Below are positions 27,278 to 35,341 of a stretch of 49,898 bases of DNA, in pieces. Both the position numbers and the translations under genes were made by a program. Each line of letters starts with the position of its first letter. Position 1 is the stretch's first letter. The notes beneath the pieces are model-generated. The model saw only the letters and a list, made by a program, of their open reading frames with translations. It had not been told where the DNA came from and searched no databases. Origin of the DNA: Bacteroidales bacterium (lineage in GTDB: Bacteria; Bacteroidota; Bacteroidia; Bacteroidales; F082); NCBI GenBank assembly GCA_017508895.1, contig JAFWRA010000224.1:1-49898 (forward strand), written 5' to 3'.

Positions 27278-27865
27278 CTAGCGGCTTCGTGATGTGTTCT
27301 GTTTAGGTTGTACCTTGGGTTTTTCTGCAGGTTTGAAGCCCACTTTGCCCATCAGCTCGCGCAGACGCAGTTCTTTCTCTGTGGGCTCATGCGGGGTGTC
27401 ATCGGTAATATCATCCTCCTCGACGGTGTTTTGCATCTCGGCTTCGAGTTCAGCCATCTTGACCAAGATGCTGACGGCTTCCTGCACCTTGGGGTCGGCC
27501 TTGGCCTTCTCTACGGCCTTGCGTGCCGCTCGCGAGAGGGGACGGCTGCACTTGCGGCAGAAACTCCTCAAGTTAAGGGCGCCACAATCGGGGCAGGTGA
27601 TGCCTTCGGAGGGCATTTCGCATTCAGGACAGTCGATGTCGTTAGCGGTCATGTTTGCGCCGCAGAAAGTGCAGTATTCCACGAGTTTGTGCCCACATAC
27701 GGGACATATCTCATAGTCAGGCTCGACAGCAGAACCACAAAAAGGACAGGCGGTAAGTGCCACGTTCTGCCGGATGTTGACCGACACGTTTCGCATTTCG
27801 CGAGCGCGTTCGTCGGTTCTGACTCGTGCTTGCTGTTTTGGGGGTTCGTTCATAGTGTTTTTCAT
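27278..27865 (-). CDS. multi-zinc-ribbon protein, probably truncated
   Basis: The 195-residue product has an N-terminal array of six CxxC knuckles between about residues 40 and 107 (CPFC, CPVC, CTFC, CPEC, CPDC, CRKC). They make up to three double-Cys zinc ribbons of the kind often found in cytosolic adaptor proteins beside prokaryotic protein kinases. A helical acidic region follows (KMAELEAEMQNTVEE), with a motif TEKELRLRELMGKVGFKP. The stop is a TAG after SRSR, and the same frame continues in a coding-like way to 26933. It starts eight bases after the upstream 198-residue gene. A role as an adaptor in the kinase/AAA+ system is inference. Confidence 0.75.
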   Translation of the reverse strand: MKNTMNEPPKQQARVRTDERAREMRNVSVNIRQNVALTACPFCGSAVEPDYEICPVCGHKLVEYCTFCGANMTANDIDCPECEMPSEGITCPDCGALNLRSFCRKCSRPLSRAARKAVEKAKADPKVQEAVSILVKMAELEAEMQNTVEEDDITDDTPHEPTEKELRLRELMGKVGFKPAEKPKVQPKQNTSRSR

Positions 27866-27873
27866 TGTTGAAA

Positions 27874-28470
27874 TCAGTCAAACATCACTCTTGGGTTCAT
27901 CTGATGTGGGTCGTGCCACTCAATACCGCGTTTGGCGAGCACACCGCGTTTGGCACTCCAATAACCAAAGCAAAAACCCATGCCACGCGGCTCGTCACCC
28001 AGCAACGCATCGGCCTCAGCCTCGACCTCTTGGTTGATTTCCTCCCACAGCGGGGTGCGCTCAATGGGATCGAATTTCAAGGTGCGGTGGCTTTGTTTCC
28101 TGTAGTCTTCATAGCTGACGTTCTCGATGTCGATGAAACGTTCCAACTCCGCGATGTGCTCTAACACATCCTCTTCGGTAAGGTCGTCCGACTTCTCTTC
28201 CGACATTTGCAGCTGTTCCAACTCATAGCGGAGCATATCAAGCGTGAAGCGCGGGGCGTTATATTCGGCGAGCTTTTCCGCCACCATCTCACATCCCATG
28301 GCTCTGCCGAGCGGGCCTTCGTCATCACCCACTTGCTTGATGAGTTCAAAAGTCTCCTTGGCTATCGGGAGGTTTTTCCAGATACGCATCTCCTCGGCGT
28401 TTTTACGCATCACCTCCACGTTGGCAAGGATGGTCTCAACCAGTTTTTCGCTATTGTCAGCTTTATTCAT
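27874..28470 (-). CDS. hypothetical protein, 198 residues
   Basis: I do not recognise a named family. Start chosen at ATG 28470 (MNKADNSEK); the in-frame TTG at 28479 is less likely. The protein is acidic and mostly helical. Near the C terminus it has a distinctive segment with GFCFGYWSAKRGVLAKRGIEW and then DPHQMNPRVMFD; a Gly-x-Cys ... Tyr-Trp ... Ile-x-Trp ... Asn-Pro-x-Val-x-Phe-Asp end of this style looks familiar from other Bacteroidota hypotheticals, but I cannot name it. It lies between the second Sel1 paralog (31 bp) and the zinc-ribbon gene (8 bp), and so is part of the same transcription unit. Confidence 0.8.
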   Translation of the reverse strand: MNKADNSEKLVETILANVEVMRKNAEEMRIWKNLPIAKETFELIKQVGDDEGPLGRAMGCEMVAEKLAEYNAPRFTLDMLRYELEQLQMSEEKSDDLTEEDVLEHIAELERFIDIENVSYEDYRKQSHRTLKFDPIERTPLWEEINQEVEAEADALLGDEPRGMGFCFGYWSAKRGVLAKRGIEWHDPHQMNPRVMFD

Positions 28471-28501
28471 TTTTTTCAATTATTTGATTTTCAATAATAT
28501 A

Positions 28502-30456
28502 TCAATCCTCATCCTCGCCTTCCAACTTAAACCTAACACGGGAACGGATGTCTATGGGCACTTGCCGACTATCGACAAACTGCCATTCGTCAATCATGTA
28601 ACCGCCATTGCACTTGATGTTCAGCTCCACAGCGTCTTTGATGGAATACATCAAATCGTTAGTGCTGGTGAAGGAATATTCACTGGGACAAAGGACAAAG
28701 AGCGTGTCGCGACAGAGGTTGCACACTTCAAGCACTTCTTCGATGTCGGCGAGTTTCACCGTAAGGGTCGTCGGTTCAGCGTCATCGCTTTCTTCCATTG
28801 AGGGAACATCCTCTTCATATTCTTCATCGTCATCAATCAAGTCGGGGTCGTCGTATTCCTCGAAGGCTTCGTCGCTTGATTCAATTGCTTTTATCTCTTC
28901 ATCTGTTGGATAGCGCGTCAGTCCAGCAGTGACTGCATTGAGCATATTGATACACATATTGAAGAATGCCAAGCCTTTGATGGGTTTCAGATTGTATTTC
29001 TCGTCTTCGAGGAGAAGTATCACGGTGCCGCGTATTTCCATGCCATGACCATAGAGGAGGGTGCCGGGCATGTTGTCGGGCAGGTCTTTGGCATAGCCGT
29101 CACGGTCAACAGCCATAGCGATGTGGCAACCTTTGTGCTCGCCATGGCACAGCACCTTGGTCATGCGGTTCAGCGCCTCGGAATAGTGCACCATGTCAAC
29201 GCCATCGGCATCAATGAGTTCGGCGAGGTCGGAGAGCGTGTCGAAAGTTTCCGTCTCCACTTCGACGGCATAGAAAACCCTTGTGGATAAACCGTTAGCA
29301 CACCCCTACTGTCGGGGTTTTCCTCTTCGGCCATGCTTTGTTCGTAGTATTTCGACAGCCACAGTTTCTCTATCTCTTCATCTTGCTTGGGCAACAGGTT
29401 AGCCATATAGGCTCTAGCCACCTTTTCAAGAGCCTCAATGCTTATGACATCCATACGCAATGACTGCAAATAGAGTTTGGCTATCTCTTTTTGACTAATG
29501 CGCAACTCATTGGGAATATTTTCATTGTTGTCGTGAATCATTGCAAGCAGTTCGAAACACAAACCATAGCCCAACTCACAGCCGCGCTTGGCAATGCGTA
29601 TCGCCTCGGCGATATTGGCCTCGTAGCCCATTTGGCCTAAATACACATAGACAGCCAGTAAATAGCAGGCTCGTCGGTCGTAGTGTTCTACGGCATAGCG
29701 CAATCCTTGGTCAATCTCTTCGTGTAGTTCCTTTTGCTTCTCCTTAGGAAGAGCCTCAAACTCTTCAGAATCCATGAAGCTCGCCAAGGCCCTGTGACAG
29801 TTCACTGCGCCTTTGGCCATACCTTCTTCGGCAAACCTGCGGGAAAGGTTCTTGTTACCTTTTTCGTAATAGTGGTAGGCCAAAGAGTAGTAGCTCTCGG
29901 TATTGCCCATTTCGATGGATTTCTGGTAGTACTTTAGGGCCTCGTCGTGTTCTAACTGCTCATGAGCCATGCCTAAAAGGTCCCAGTAGATGGGGTCGCA
30001 GTCGGGATGCTTCTCCAAATGTCTTTCCAATATGTCGGCAGCCTCCGCTGGGTTTTTCTTAAAACCATAATCTCCATAAATGGTATTGAAAAGTGTAAGG
30101 TACTGCGCCAACTCGCTGCCTTCCGTTTGCGCCTTGTACATTAGGAAGCTATGCATCTCATGATTGGCCTTGTCCGTTTCCACTGTTCCGTCATAGTACA
30201 TCGTAGCCAAGGCAGCAAAGGCATCGGCCACGTAACCGTAGTTGGCAGCAAGGGTCAACTTCTCTTGTGCTTCTTTCAACGAGTTGCCGTCAGGATTGGC
30301 GAAGTAAAGCCATCGGCCATAGCCGTAGCATGCATAGTAATCGTCGCTGTTCTTCATGCGTTCCACCATCTCTGGCGAGATGTCCAACGTACGCCAGCGG
30401 GTAAGGAAATGTTGCAGGAACTCACGGTCGTGGGTGATTTCGAATGTCGTTTCCAT
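28502..30456 (-). pseudogene. Sel1/TPR protein with C-terminal DUF3846-like domain (paralog 2), one-base frameshift
   Basis: Two overlapping frames (29170-30456 and 28502-29260) form one ancestral gene of about 651 codons if one base is restored near 29274-29280, where the coding strand has GGG followed by TTTT. The first part has Sel1/TPR-like helices (for example YYQKSIEMGNTESYYSLAYHY). After the shift the frame gives FYAVEVETETFDTL, which aligns with GYAEYLEVDISKF of the neighbouring paralog (30492-32395) and supports the repair. The C-terminal domain (YPQGF ... LSDLAELIDADGV ... IRGTVILLLED) looks like DUF3846; this is tentative. The last 100 residues are acidic. The product is probably cytosolic. 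The break may be real decay or an assembly indel. Confidence 0.7.
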
Positions 30457-30491
30457 AGAGCTTTGTTTGTATTTAGTATTCTGGTCTGTTG

Positions 30492-32395
30492 TTAAACGTA
30501 CGCGTCATTTCGGCCGTCGTCGTCTTCGAAGTCGTCGTCGGTGTATAGGTGGCCTCCCACGAAGTCATAAATCTCGTCAAAGACCGCGGTGATGTCATCG
30601 TAATAAGTGAAGCTGTATACAGGCCGGAAGCCGCTGTCATTGCAATCCATCGGATGAAACTCACCTTCAAGGGCAATGACCACGGGGCCGTGCATTTCGA
30701 TGCCGTTGTTCAGTTGGGTTGCCACGGGGTTGACTTTGAGTCCTTTCTTTTCAGCGTCAAGGTCGTAAAACATGGCAACGTTCATCCCATCGCCTAAATC
30801 CACGGCCTTGGTGATGTCGCGCATCGGCTGGGCAAACATCACATCACGCGTGTCATCGGCGCCAATCAACTGACCTATTTCCTTGAACGGATCCATGAAA
30901 TAGAACTTGGAAATATCGACTTCCAAATATTCGGCATAGCCATCAGGATGAATGATGAGCACCGTGGGATCCATCTTGTCCTTCACGAGGTTAGGGAGCG
31001 GTTTGATGTATTTGGGCAACCATTCGCGGCGTATCTCTTCTTGAATGGCTTCTTCAGGATAGAGACCTTTATTGTAGGCTTTCACCACTTTTGCAAGTTG
31101 GTCGTCATCATCATATCGCAAAGCTTCGAGACGCATGTAGGCAATCTGTTTGTCATCAAGTTTATAGCCTTTGGGGGTCTCGTCATCCTGCATTTCAATG
31201 ATCAGGCCACAGGCACTGGCATCACAGAGGCGGTAGCCTTCATGGGCATATTTGAAAGCCTTGTTGAGGTCACGTTTGAAGCCAAGCTCTCCGTGATAGT
31301 AGTTGTATGCGAGAAAGTAGGCACAAAGGCCCTCGCCCAACTGTATGCCACGTTCCAGCCTTTTGTTGACTTCGCGTTTCAGTTCGCGTTGTTTCGTCAG
31401 ACTCAACTTATAAAACTCATCCTCCTCCATGTCGGCGTCGAGGATGCAACAAAGGGCGCAGTCTTGTTCAATGCCTTCAAGCATCAGTTTGCGATAGGTG
31501 TCGGTGTCGCCCTCGTCCTTGTAGAGATAGGCGAGATAAAAATATGCCTTTGCCACGTGATGATCAACAGCTTTTGGTACATTTGCCTGGCATTTTCCTT
31601 GTCGCCCAAGGTCTCGTATGCATAGCCCATGATGCTGTATCAGTTTGGGTTGAGGTCTGTATCGGTAGCGATGCGTTGCTTTATCTCTTCAAGCACACGT
31701 TCAGGTTCCTGGTTGGCGTTGTAGCCTGCAATACGATTGCGGGCTTGAAGCATGGCGGCGAACTCGCTGCCTTTTTCGACGGCCTCGTCGCGCAGCTTGG
31801 CGGCGAGTTGTGAGTCCATGATGCCACCGAGACCATTACACCACAGCAACGATTCACCCATCAGTGCATCGGCACAGCCTCCTTCGGCAGCCTTTGCATA
31901 AAGGTCAAAAGCCATTTTGATGTCATCGACGTTACGGTTGTTGACGGCAAGCCAACTGGCATAGCCATACATAGCGTAAGGGTCATTTGAGTTACTCAGC
32001 ACCTCAATGTCAGCATCGGTAAGCCTCATAATCTGGCTATTCGTACTGAAACGGCGGAGGAAGGAGAGATCATGGCTGATATCAATGGCCTCCACCACAC
32101 CGGCCCAGAGCTGGAAGTTGGTGTAGTCGCGACCTGCTTCAGCCAGTTTTGAGAAATGGTTGCCTTTGAAGTCGGGGAGACGCACCGTTGTGCCAGCGGA
32201 CTGCATGGTGACACCTTTTTCGTCAATGCCAACCAACTTGATAGAAGGCAAAATGCTGGAAGGATCGTTGTAGCCTATGTTCTGACCTACCTTAAGGTCT
32301 TTTATCAACATTTCTGTTCGTTCGAAATAGTGATCTCTACAGCCTGGATCGCTGGGCGAATAGTCCACGTCAATGATTAGTTTGTACCAACTCAT
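30492..32395 (-). pseudogene. Sel1/TPR protein with C-terminal DUF3846-like domain (paralog 1), stop plus frameshift
   Basis: First gene of the cluster. The frame from ATG 32395 ends at TGA 31640-31642 after 251 codons, continues in frame for 22 coding-like codons (YSIMGYAYETLGDKENARQM), then needs one extra A in the coding-strand AAAA run (31572-31575) to join the frame ending at 30492. The repaired product is about 634 residues, close to the paralog at 28502-30456 (651). The sequences align across the breaks: PN-stop-YSIMGYAYE against PIYWDLLGMAHE, and KAVDHHVAKAYFYLAYLY against KSIEMGNTESYYSLAYHY. Domains: unknown N-terminal about 110 residues, Sel1/TPR helices, then a DUF3846-like end (IIHPDGYAEYLEVD, IGQLIGADDT, IEMHGPVVIALEG). 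If not repaired, a GTG-started 354-residue fragment may be made from 31556. Confidence 0.7.
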
Positions 32396-32630
32396 GCTAT
32401 TTTTTTGTTTACTTTTTTATGTTTGAATTATGTCAGAGTACAAAAAGCAAAAATCACCAAAATCACGCGCTTTCCTTGTTCACTCAGCAAAAAACCAGTT
32501 TGCAATGCGTAAAAACTACCGATTGTTTCTTCATTGCGTAAAAACCGAGTTGCAAAGCGTAAAAAAAAACGGCGATGCACCTTGGTGTGGTGTTCTGCCC
32601 TTCTGTTTGGGGTGGTGTGGTTATTGAAAT
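32396..32630. other. non-coding leader region upstream of the kinase/AAA+ cluster
   Basis: No credible gene. The region is AT-rich and contains three GCGTAAAAA direct repeats (32507-32565). It must contain the promoter of the minus-strand cluster, but I could not find a clean TAnnTTTG match there. Confidence 0.5.
32507..32565. repeat. three GCGTAAAAA direct repeats
   Basis: GCGTAAAAA occurs at 32507-32515, 32536-32544 and 32557-32565. The flanking bases are similar before each copy (TGCAAT, TTCATT, TGCAAA). The repeats lie 110-170 bp upstream of the first cluster gene and could be protein-binding sites. Confidence 0.5.
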
Positions 32631-32773
32631 CGCGACTCTTCGAGATTCTGAATACAAAAGCAAAGACCCTAAAAACCGATTCCGACTTTGAGAAAAAGCG
32701 CAAACCAGCTGTCTACGCCACACAGAGAGGTTTTGGAGCGGTTTTGAAGACCATGAATGAATTGACAATTTGA
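32631..32773 (+). pseudogene. recX: recX 3'-end remnant
   Basis: A frame ending at TGA 32771-32773 encodes RLFEILNTKAKTLKTDSDFE followed by KKRKPAVYATQRGF. It aligns without gaps to RLIEILKTKAKTIKADSDFK and KKRKLAAYAMQKGF of the intact RecX (26 of 38 residues identical by hand count, about 73 percent of nucleotides). Homology begins near 32631 and runs to the stop. Sequence upstream is unrelated to recX and the N-terminal part is absent. It has the same orientation as the intact recX at 17999-18478, so the two copies form diverged direct repeats flanking the cluster. Confidence 0.85.
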
Positions 32774-32783
32774 CAAGTTTTCG

Positions 32784-32791
32784 TATCTTTG
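32784..32791 (+). promoter_or_regulatory. TAnnTTTG promoter element for the LytTR gene
   Basis: TATCTTTG, 22 bases before the ATG at 32814. A TTGACA-like hexamer occurs at 32762-32767, within the recX remnant. Confidence 0.6.
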
Positions 32792-32813
32792 CCGCACTTT
32801 TGTGAGCAACACT

Positions 32814-33692
32814 ATGAAATTCCCAAAACGCCTGATAACGCAAACGCCTGAGTGCCTGACTGAACCCGTCGGGCAGGTGCTCAACGTAATCATCTCTGCA
32901 TTGTTTGCGTTGGTGTTTCTGACGGCATACGTCCCGTTCTCGGAAACTGCATGGTTCCAAGTGGGTAGAGGACACTATTTCTTCATCACTGCTGCTTTTG
33001 TAGGTGCAGGCACTATGTTTCTGGTCCTCAGCCGAATGCTGATGAATTGGGTCATCCGAAAGAGCAGGCATTTCCCCTTTTGGCTCTATCTCCTGTGGCT
33101 TTTCCTCGAAATCATGATCATCGCGGTGTGCCACACCTTAATCTCCTATTTCGAGATTAGAGCCACTGACCATAGTTTCGGCTATCTCTATGCCAAAAGT
33201 GTTCTCATCACCTTAACTGCCTTGGGGGTACCTTACACCGTTACCATATTGTCCATCTTGCTGAAAGACACTCGACAACGCCTTATGCTCACCAAAAGCG
33301 ACACGGTGGAATCGGACGACGAGGTGATGCCCGAACACACCGAAATCATCAACCTGATGGACAACAACGGCAATCTGAAGTTGTCTGTCAAGCTCGACAA
33401 CCTCTATTACATCAAGGCAGAGGATAACTACATCAACGTGTTCTACCAACGCAGCGGCACCATCGCGAGCTATATGCTCCGTTGCAAGATGCAGACCATC
33501 GCCGACAACTGTGTGGATTCCAGCAGTTTGATGCGCTGCCACCGTTCCTATATCGTCAACATCAAGAAGGTGAGCGTGCTGCACAACGAGGCCGACGGTT
33601 TCGTCATCGACTTCGAGCGCGAAGGATTGGAGGCCATTCCTGTTTCAAAGACCTATTCTGCGAAAGTATTGGAGGCGTTTAATAAGAAGTAA
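32814..33692 (+). CDS. membrane-bound LytTR-family transcription regulator
   Basis: The 292-residue protein has four predicted transmembrane helices in its first 150 residues and a C-terminal LytTR DNA-binding domain (about 190-290: LDNLYYIKAEDNYINVFY, RCHRSYIVNIKKV, and a final IPVSKTYSAKVLEAF). The domain binds DNA repeats through an unusual beta fold. The ATG at 32814 is chosen; the GTG at 32802 would also be in frame. It is divergent from the kinase/AAA+ cluster and sits directly beyond the recX remnant, so it is probably the original chromosomal neighbour or the cluster's regulator. The sequence does not decide this. Confidence 0.88.
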   Translation: MKFPKRLITQTPECLTEPVGQVLNVIISALFALVFLTAYVPFSETAWFQVGRGHYFFITAAFVGAGTMFLVLSRMLMNWVIRKSRHFPFWLYLLWLFLEIMIIAVCHTLISYFEIRATDHSFGYLYAKSVLITLTALGVPYTVTILSILLKDTRQRLMLTKSDTVESDDEVMPEHTEIINLMDNNGNLKLSVKLDNLYYIKAEDNYINVFYQRSGTIASYMLRCKMQTIADNCVDSSSLMRCHRSYIVNIKKVSVLHNEADGFVIDFEREGLEAIPVSKTYSAKVLEAFNKK

Positions 33693-33727
33693 AAACTCAA
33701 ATCAGCCAGAAACGCAATTTTTTGATT

Positions 33728-33765
33728 GATTCGGCTAAATAATATAGTATTTATTCAGCCAAATC
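33728..33765. promoter_or_regulatory. imperfect palindrome overlapping the DUF234-ATPase promoter
   Basis: The left half GATTCGGCTAAATA and the right half TTTATTCAGCCAAATC are near-perfect inverted copies around an AT-rich centre. The site ends 13 bases before the TATATTTG element at 33778-33785, covering the -33 zone, which is a good place for a repressor. Confidence 0.5.
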
Positions 33766-33777
33766 AAACATTTTTTC

Positions 33778-33785
33778 TATATTTG
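33778..33785 (+). promoter_or_regulatory. TAnnTTTG promoter element for the DUF234-type ATPase
   Basis: TATATTTG, 18 bases before the ATG at 33804. Confidence 0.6.
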
Positions 33786-33803
33786 CGGCCAAATTAAGCA
33801 TCA

Positions 33804-35243
33804 ATGGAGAATCTTATCGGAAGAAAACAGGAGACACAAGAACTTGAAAACCTGTATAATAGCAAGAAACCAGAATTCGTAGCCATCTATGGTCGCCGTC
33901 GCGTGGGAAAGACTTTCCTCATCAAGGAACTATTTCAGGAAAAGATGACCTTTTATCACAGCGGCCTTTCGCCTTTCGACAAGAAACGCAAAATTGGTAT
34001 CAAAGATCAGTTGGAAGCATTCTATTCAAGCCTGACAACGTGTGGCATGAGCGAAGACCATTGCCCTAGTTCGTGGGCAGAAGCCTTCCTCATGTTGGGT
34101 CGTTTCCTTGACAGTATCAAAGACGGCACTCGACAACTGATTTTCATCGATGAACTGCCGTGGATGGACACGCCCCGTTCAAAGTTCATGGTGGCCTTCG
34201 AACATTTTTGGAACTCTTGGGGAGCATGGCGCAACCATGTGATGCTCATTGTGTGTGGCAGCGCAACTTCGTGGATGCTTGACAATCTCATCAATAATAA
34301 AGGTGGTCTTTATGACCGCTTGACATGGCAAATCAAGCTTTCGCCTTTCACTCTCGGCGAATGCAAGGCTTTTTTCGAAGCGAAAAACATCCCCATGTCG
34401 GCTTATGACCTTGTGGAAGCCTACATGATTCTTGGTGGCATACCTTACTATATGAACTATTTCCAGAAAGGCAAAAGCCTCGCGCAAAACATTGATTCCC
34501 TTTTTTTTGGCTCTAATCCCAAACTAAGCATGGAGTTTGACCGACTTTTCGGTTCTTTGTTCACCAAACCCGATGAATTCAAAGCGGTGGTACGGCAACT
34601 CGCGAAACGGCACACTGGCTATACCCGTGAGGAGTTAGCCAAACAACTCGGAATCAATGCGGGAGGAAGTTTTTCAAAGACTCTTGAATCGCTTATGGCC
34701 AGCGACTTTATAACAAACTATCACCCTTTCGGGAAAAGTAAGAAAGAAATCAGGTATAAACTCACCGACAGTTTCTGCCAATTCTACCTGACTTTCATCG
34801 ACGGCCAATCCATCACCGATACTGCCTATTGGCAACACAACCAAAACAAGCCCAAACTCAATGCCTGGCGGGGTATCACTTTCGAGCAGGTCTGTTTCAA
34901 CCATACCAATCAAATCAAGAGAGCCTTAGGGGTAGAAAATGTGGTTTCTTTTGAATCGGCTTGGATTGTGCACGGGGATGAGAACCACAATGGTGCACAA
35001 ATCGACATGTTGATTGTCAGGGATGACCGCGTTGTCAACCTTTGCGAAATGAAATTCTTGTCGAAAGAATACGAGCCGCAGGCGGACGACGACACAAAAC
35101 TGAGAGCCCGCATCGCTACATTACAAGAATACCTTTCGCCCAAGCAGACCATTCATCTGACTTTAGTCACTACCGTCGGCCTCAAGCATAACGCCCACAG
35201 TGGAATATTCCAACAAATCGTGACCATTGATAGTTTATTTTAA
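33804..35243 (+). CDS. AAA ATPase with DUF234-type C-terminal domain
   Basis: The 479-residue protein belongs to the archaeal-type AAA ATPase/DUF234 family that is common in Bacteroidota. It has N-terminal IGRKQE, Walker A YGRRRVGKT (about residues 29-37), Walker B RQLIFIDELPWMD, and a sensor-1-like IVCGSATSWM. A winged-helix-like segment (TGYTREELAKQLGINAGGSF) follows, then a C-terminal domain with a restriction-endonuclease-like VNLCEMKF motif. The cellular role is not established; a link with mobile or conflict genes has been suggested. Monocistronic, with an operator-like palindrome at its promoter and a hairpin downstream. Confidence 0.87.
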   Translation: MENLIGRKQETQELENLYNSKKPEFVAIYGRRRVGKTFLIKELFQEKMTFYHSGLSPFDKKRKIGIKDQLEAFYSSLTTCGMSEDHCPSSWAEAFLMLGRFLDSIKDGTRQLIFIDELPWMDTPRSKFMVAFEHFWNSWGAWRNHVMLIVCGSATSWMLDNLINNKGGLYDRLTWQIKLSPFTLGECKAFFEAKNIPMSAYDLVEAYMILGGIPYYMNYFQKGKSLAQNIDSLFFGSNPKLSMEFDRLFGSLFTKPDEFKAVVRQLAKRHTGYTREELAKQLGINAGGSFSKTLESLMASDFITNYHPFGKSKKEIRYKLTDSFCQFYLTFIDGQSITDTAYWQHNQNKPKLNAWRGITFEQVCFNHTNQIKRALGVENVVSFESAWIVHGDENHNGAQIDMLIVRDDRVVNLCEMKFLSKEYEPQADDDTKLRARIATLQEYLSPKQTIHLTLVTTVGLKHNAHSGIFQQIVTIDSLF

Positions 35244-35249
35244 ACAGAA

Positions 35250-35272
35250 AAGCCCCGCAAAATGCGAGGCTT
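35250..35272 (+). terminator. hairpin downstream of the DUF234-type ATPase
   Basis: A stem of about ten pairs with one mismatch (AAGCCCCGCA, then an AAA loop, then TGCGAGGCTT) begins seven bases after the stop. The T-run after it is weak (TTCTCTT), so the call is moderate. Confidence 0.5.
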
Positions 35273-35311
35273 CTCTTCTGCTATCGTTTTCAAATTAAGT
35301 ATTGTTAGAGT

Positions 35312-35330
35312 CCCTGAGCTTGTCAAAGGG
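35312..35330. repeat. CCCTGAGCTTGTC-type interspersed palindrome
   Basis: The sequence CCCTGAGCTTGTCAAAGGG lies just 3' of fabG. It closely resembles the CCCTGAGCTTGTCGAAGGG element I recall as scattered in many bacterial genomes. Only one copy was seen in this window. Confidence 0.5.
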
Positions 35331-35341
35331 CCCGTTTCATA

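Noticed and set aside
28502..32395. Programmed frameshifting or stop-codon recoding as an explanation of the broken Sel1 genes
   Set aside because: The slip sites have no clear slippery heptamer plus downstream structure, and defects of different kinds occur in neighbouring genes; mutation or assembly error is simpler.
32534..32630. 5' part of the open frame that ends in the recX remnant
   Set aside because: Lys/Arg-rich translation of an A-rich stretch with the GCGTAAAAA repeats; no similarity to RecX before about 32631.
32784..33692. LytTR gene as part of the inserted segment
   Set aside because: It lies outside the recX-remnant boundary and has its own promoter; it is treated as a flanking gene, though a regulatory link is possible.
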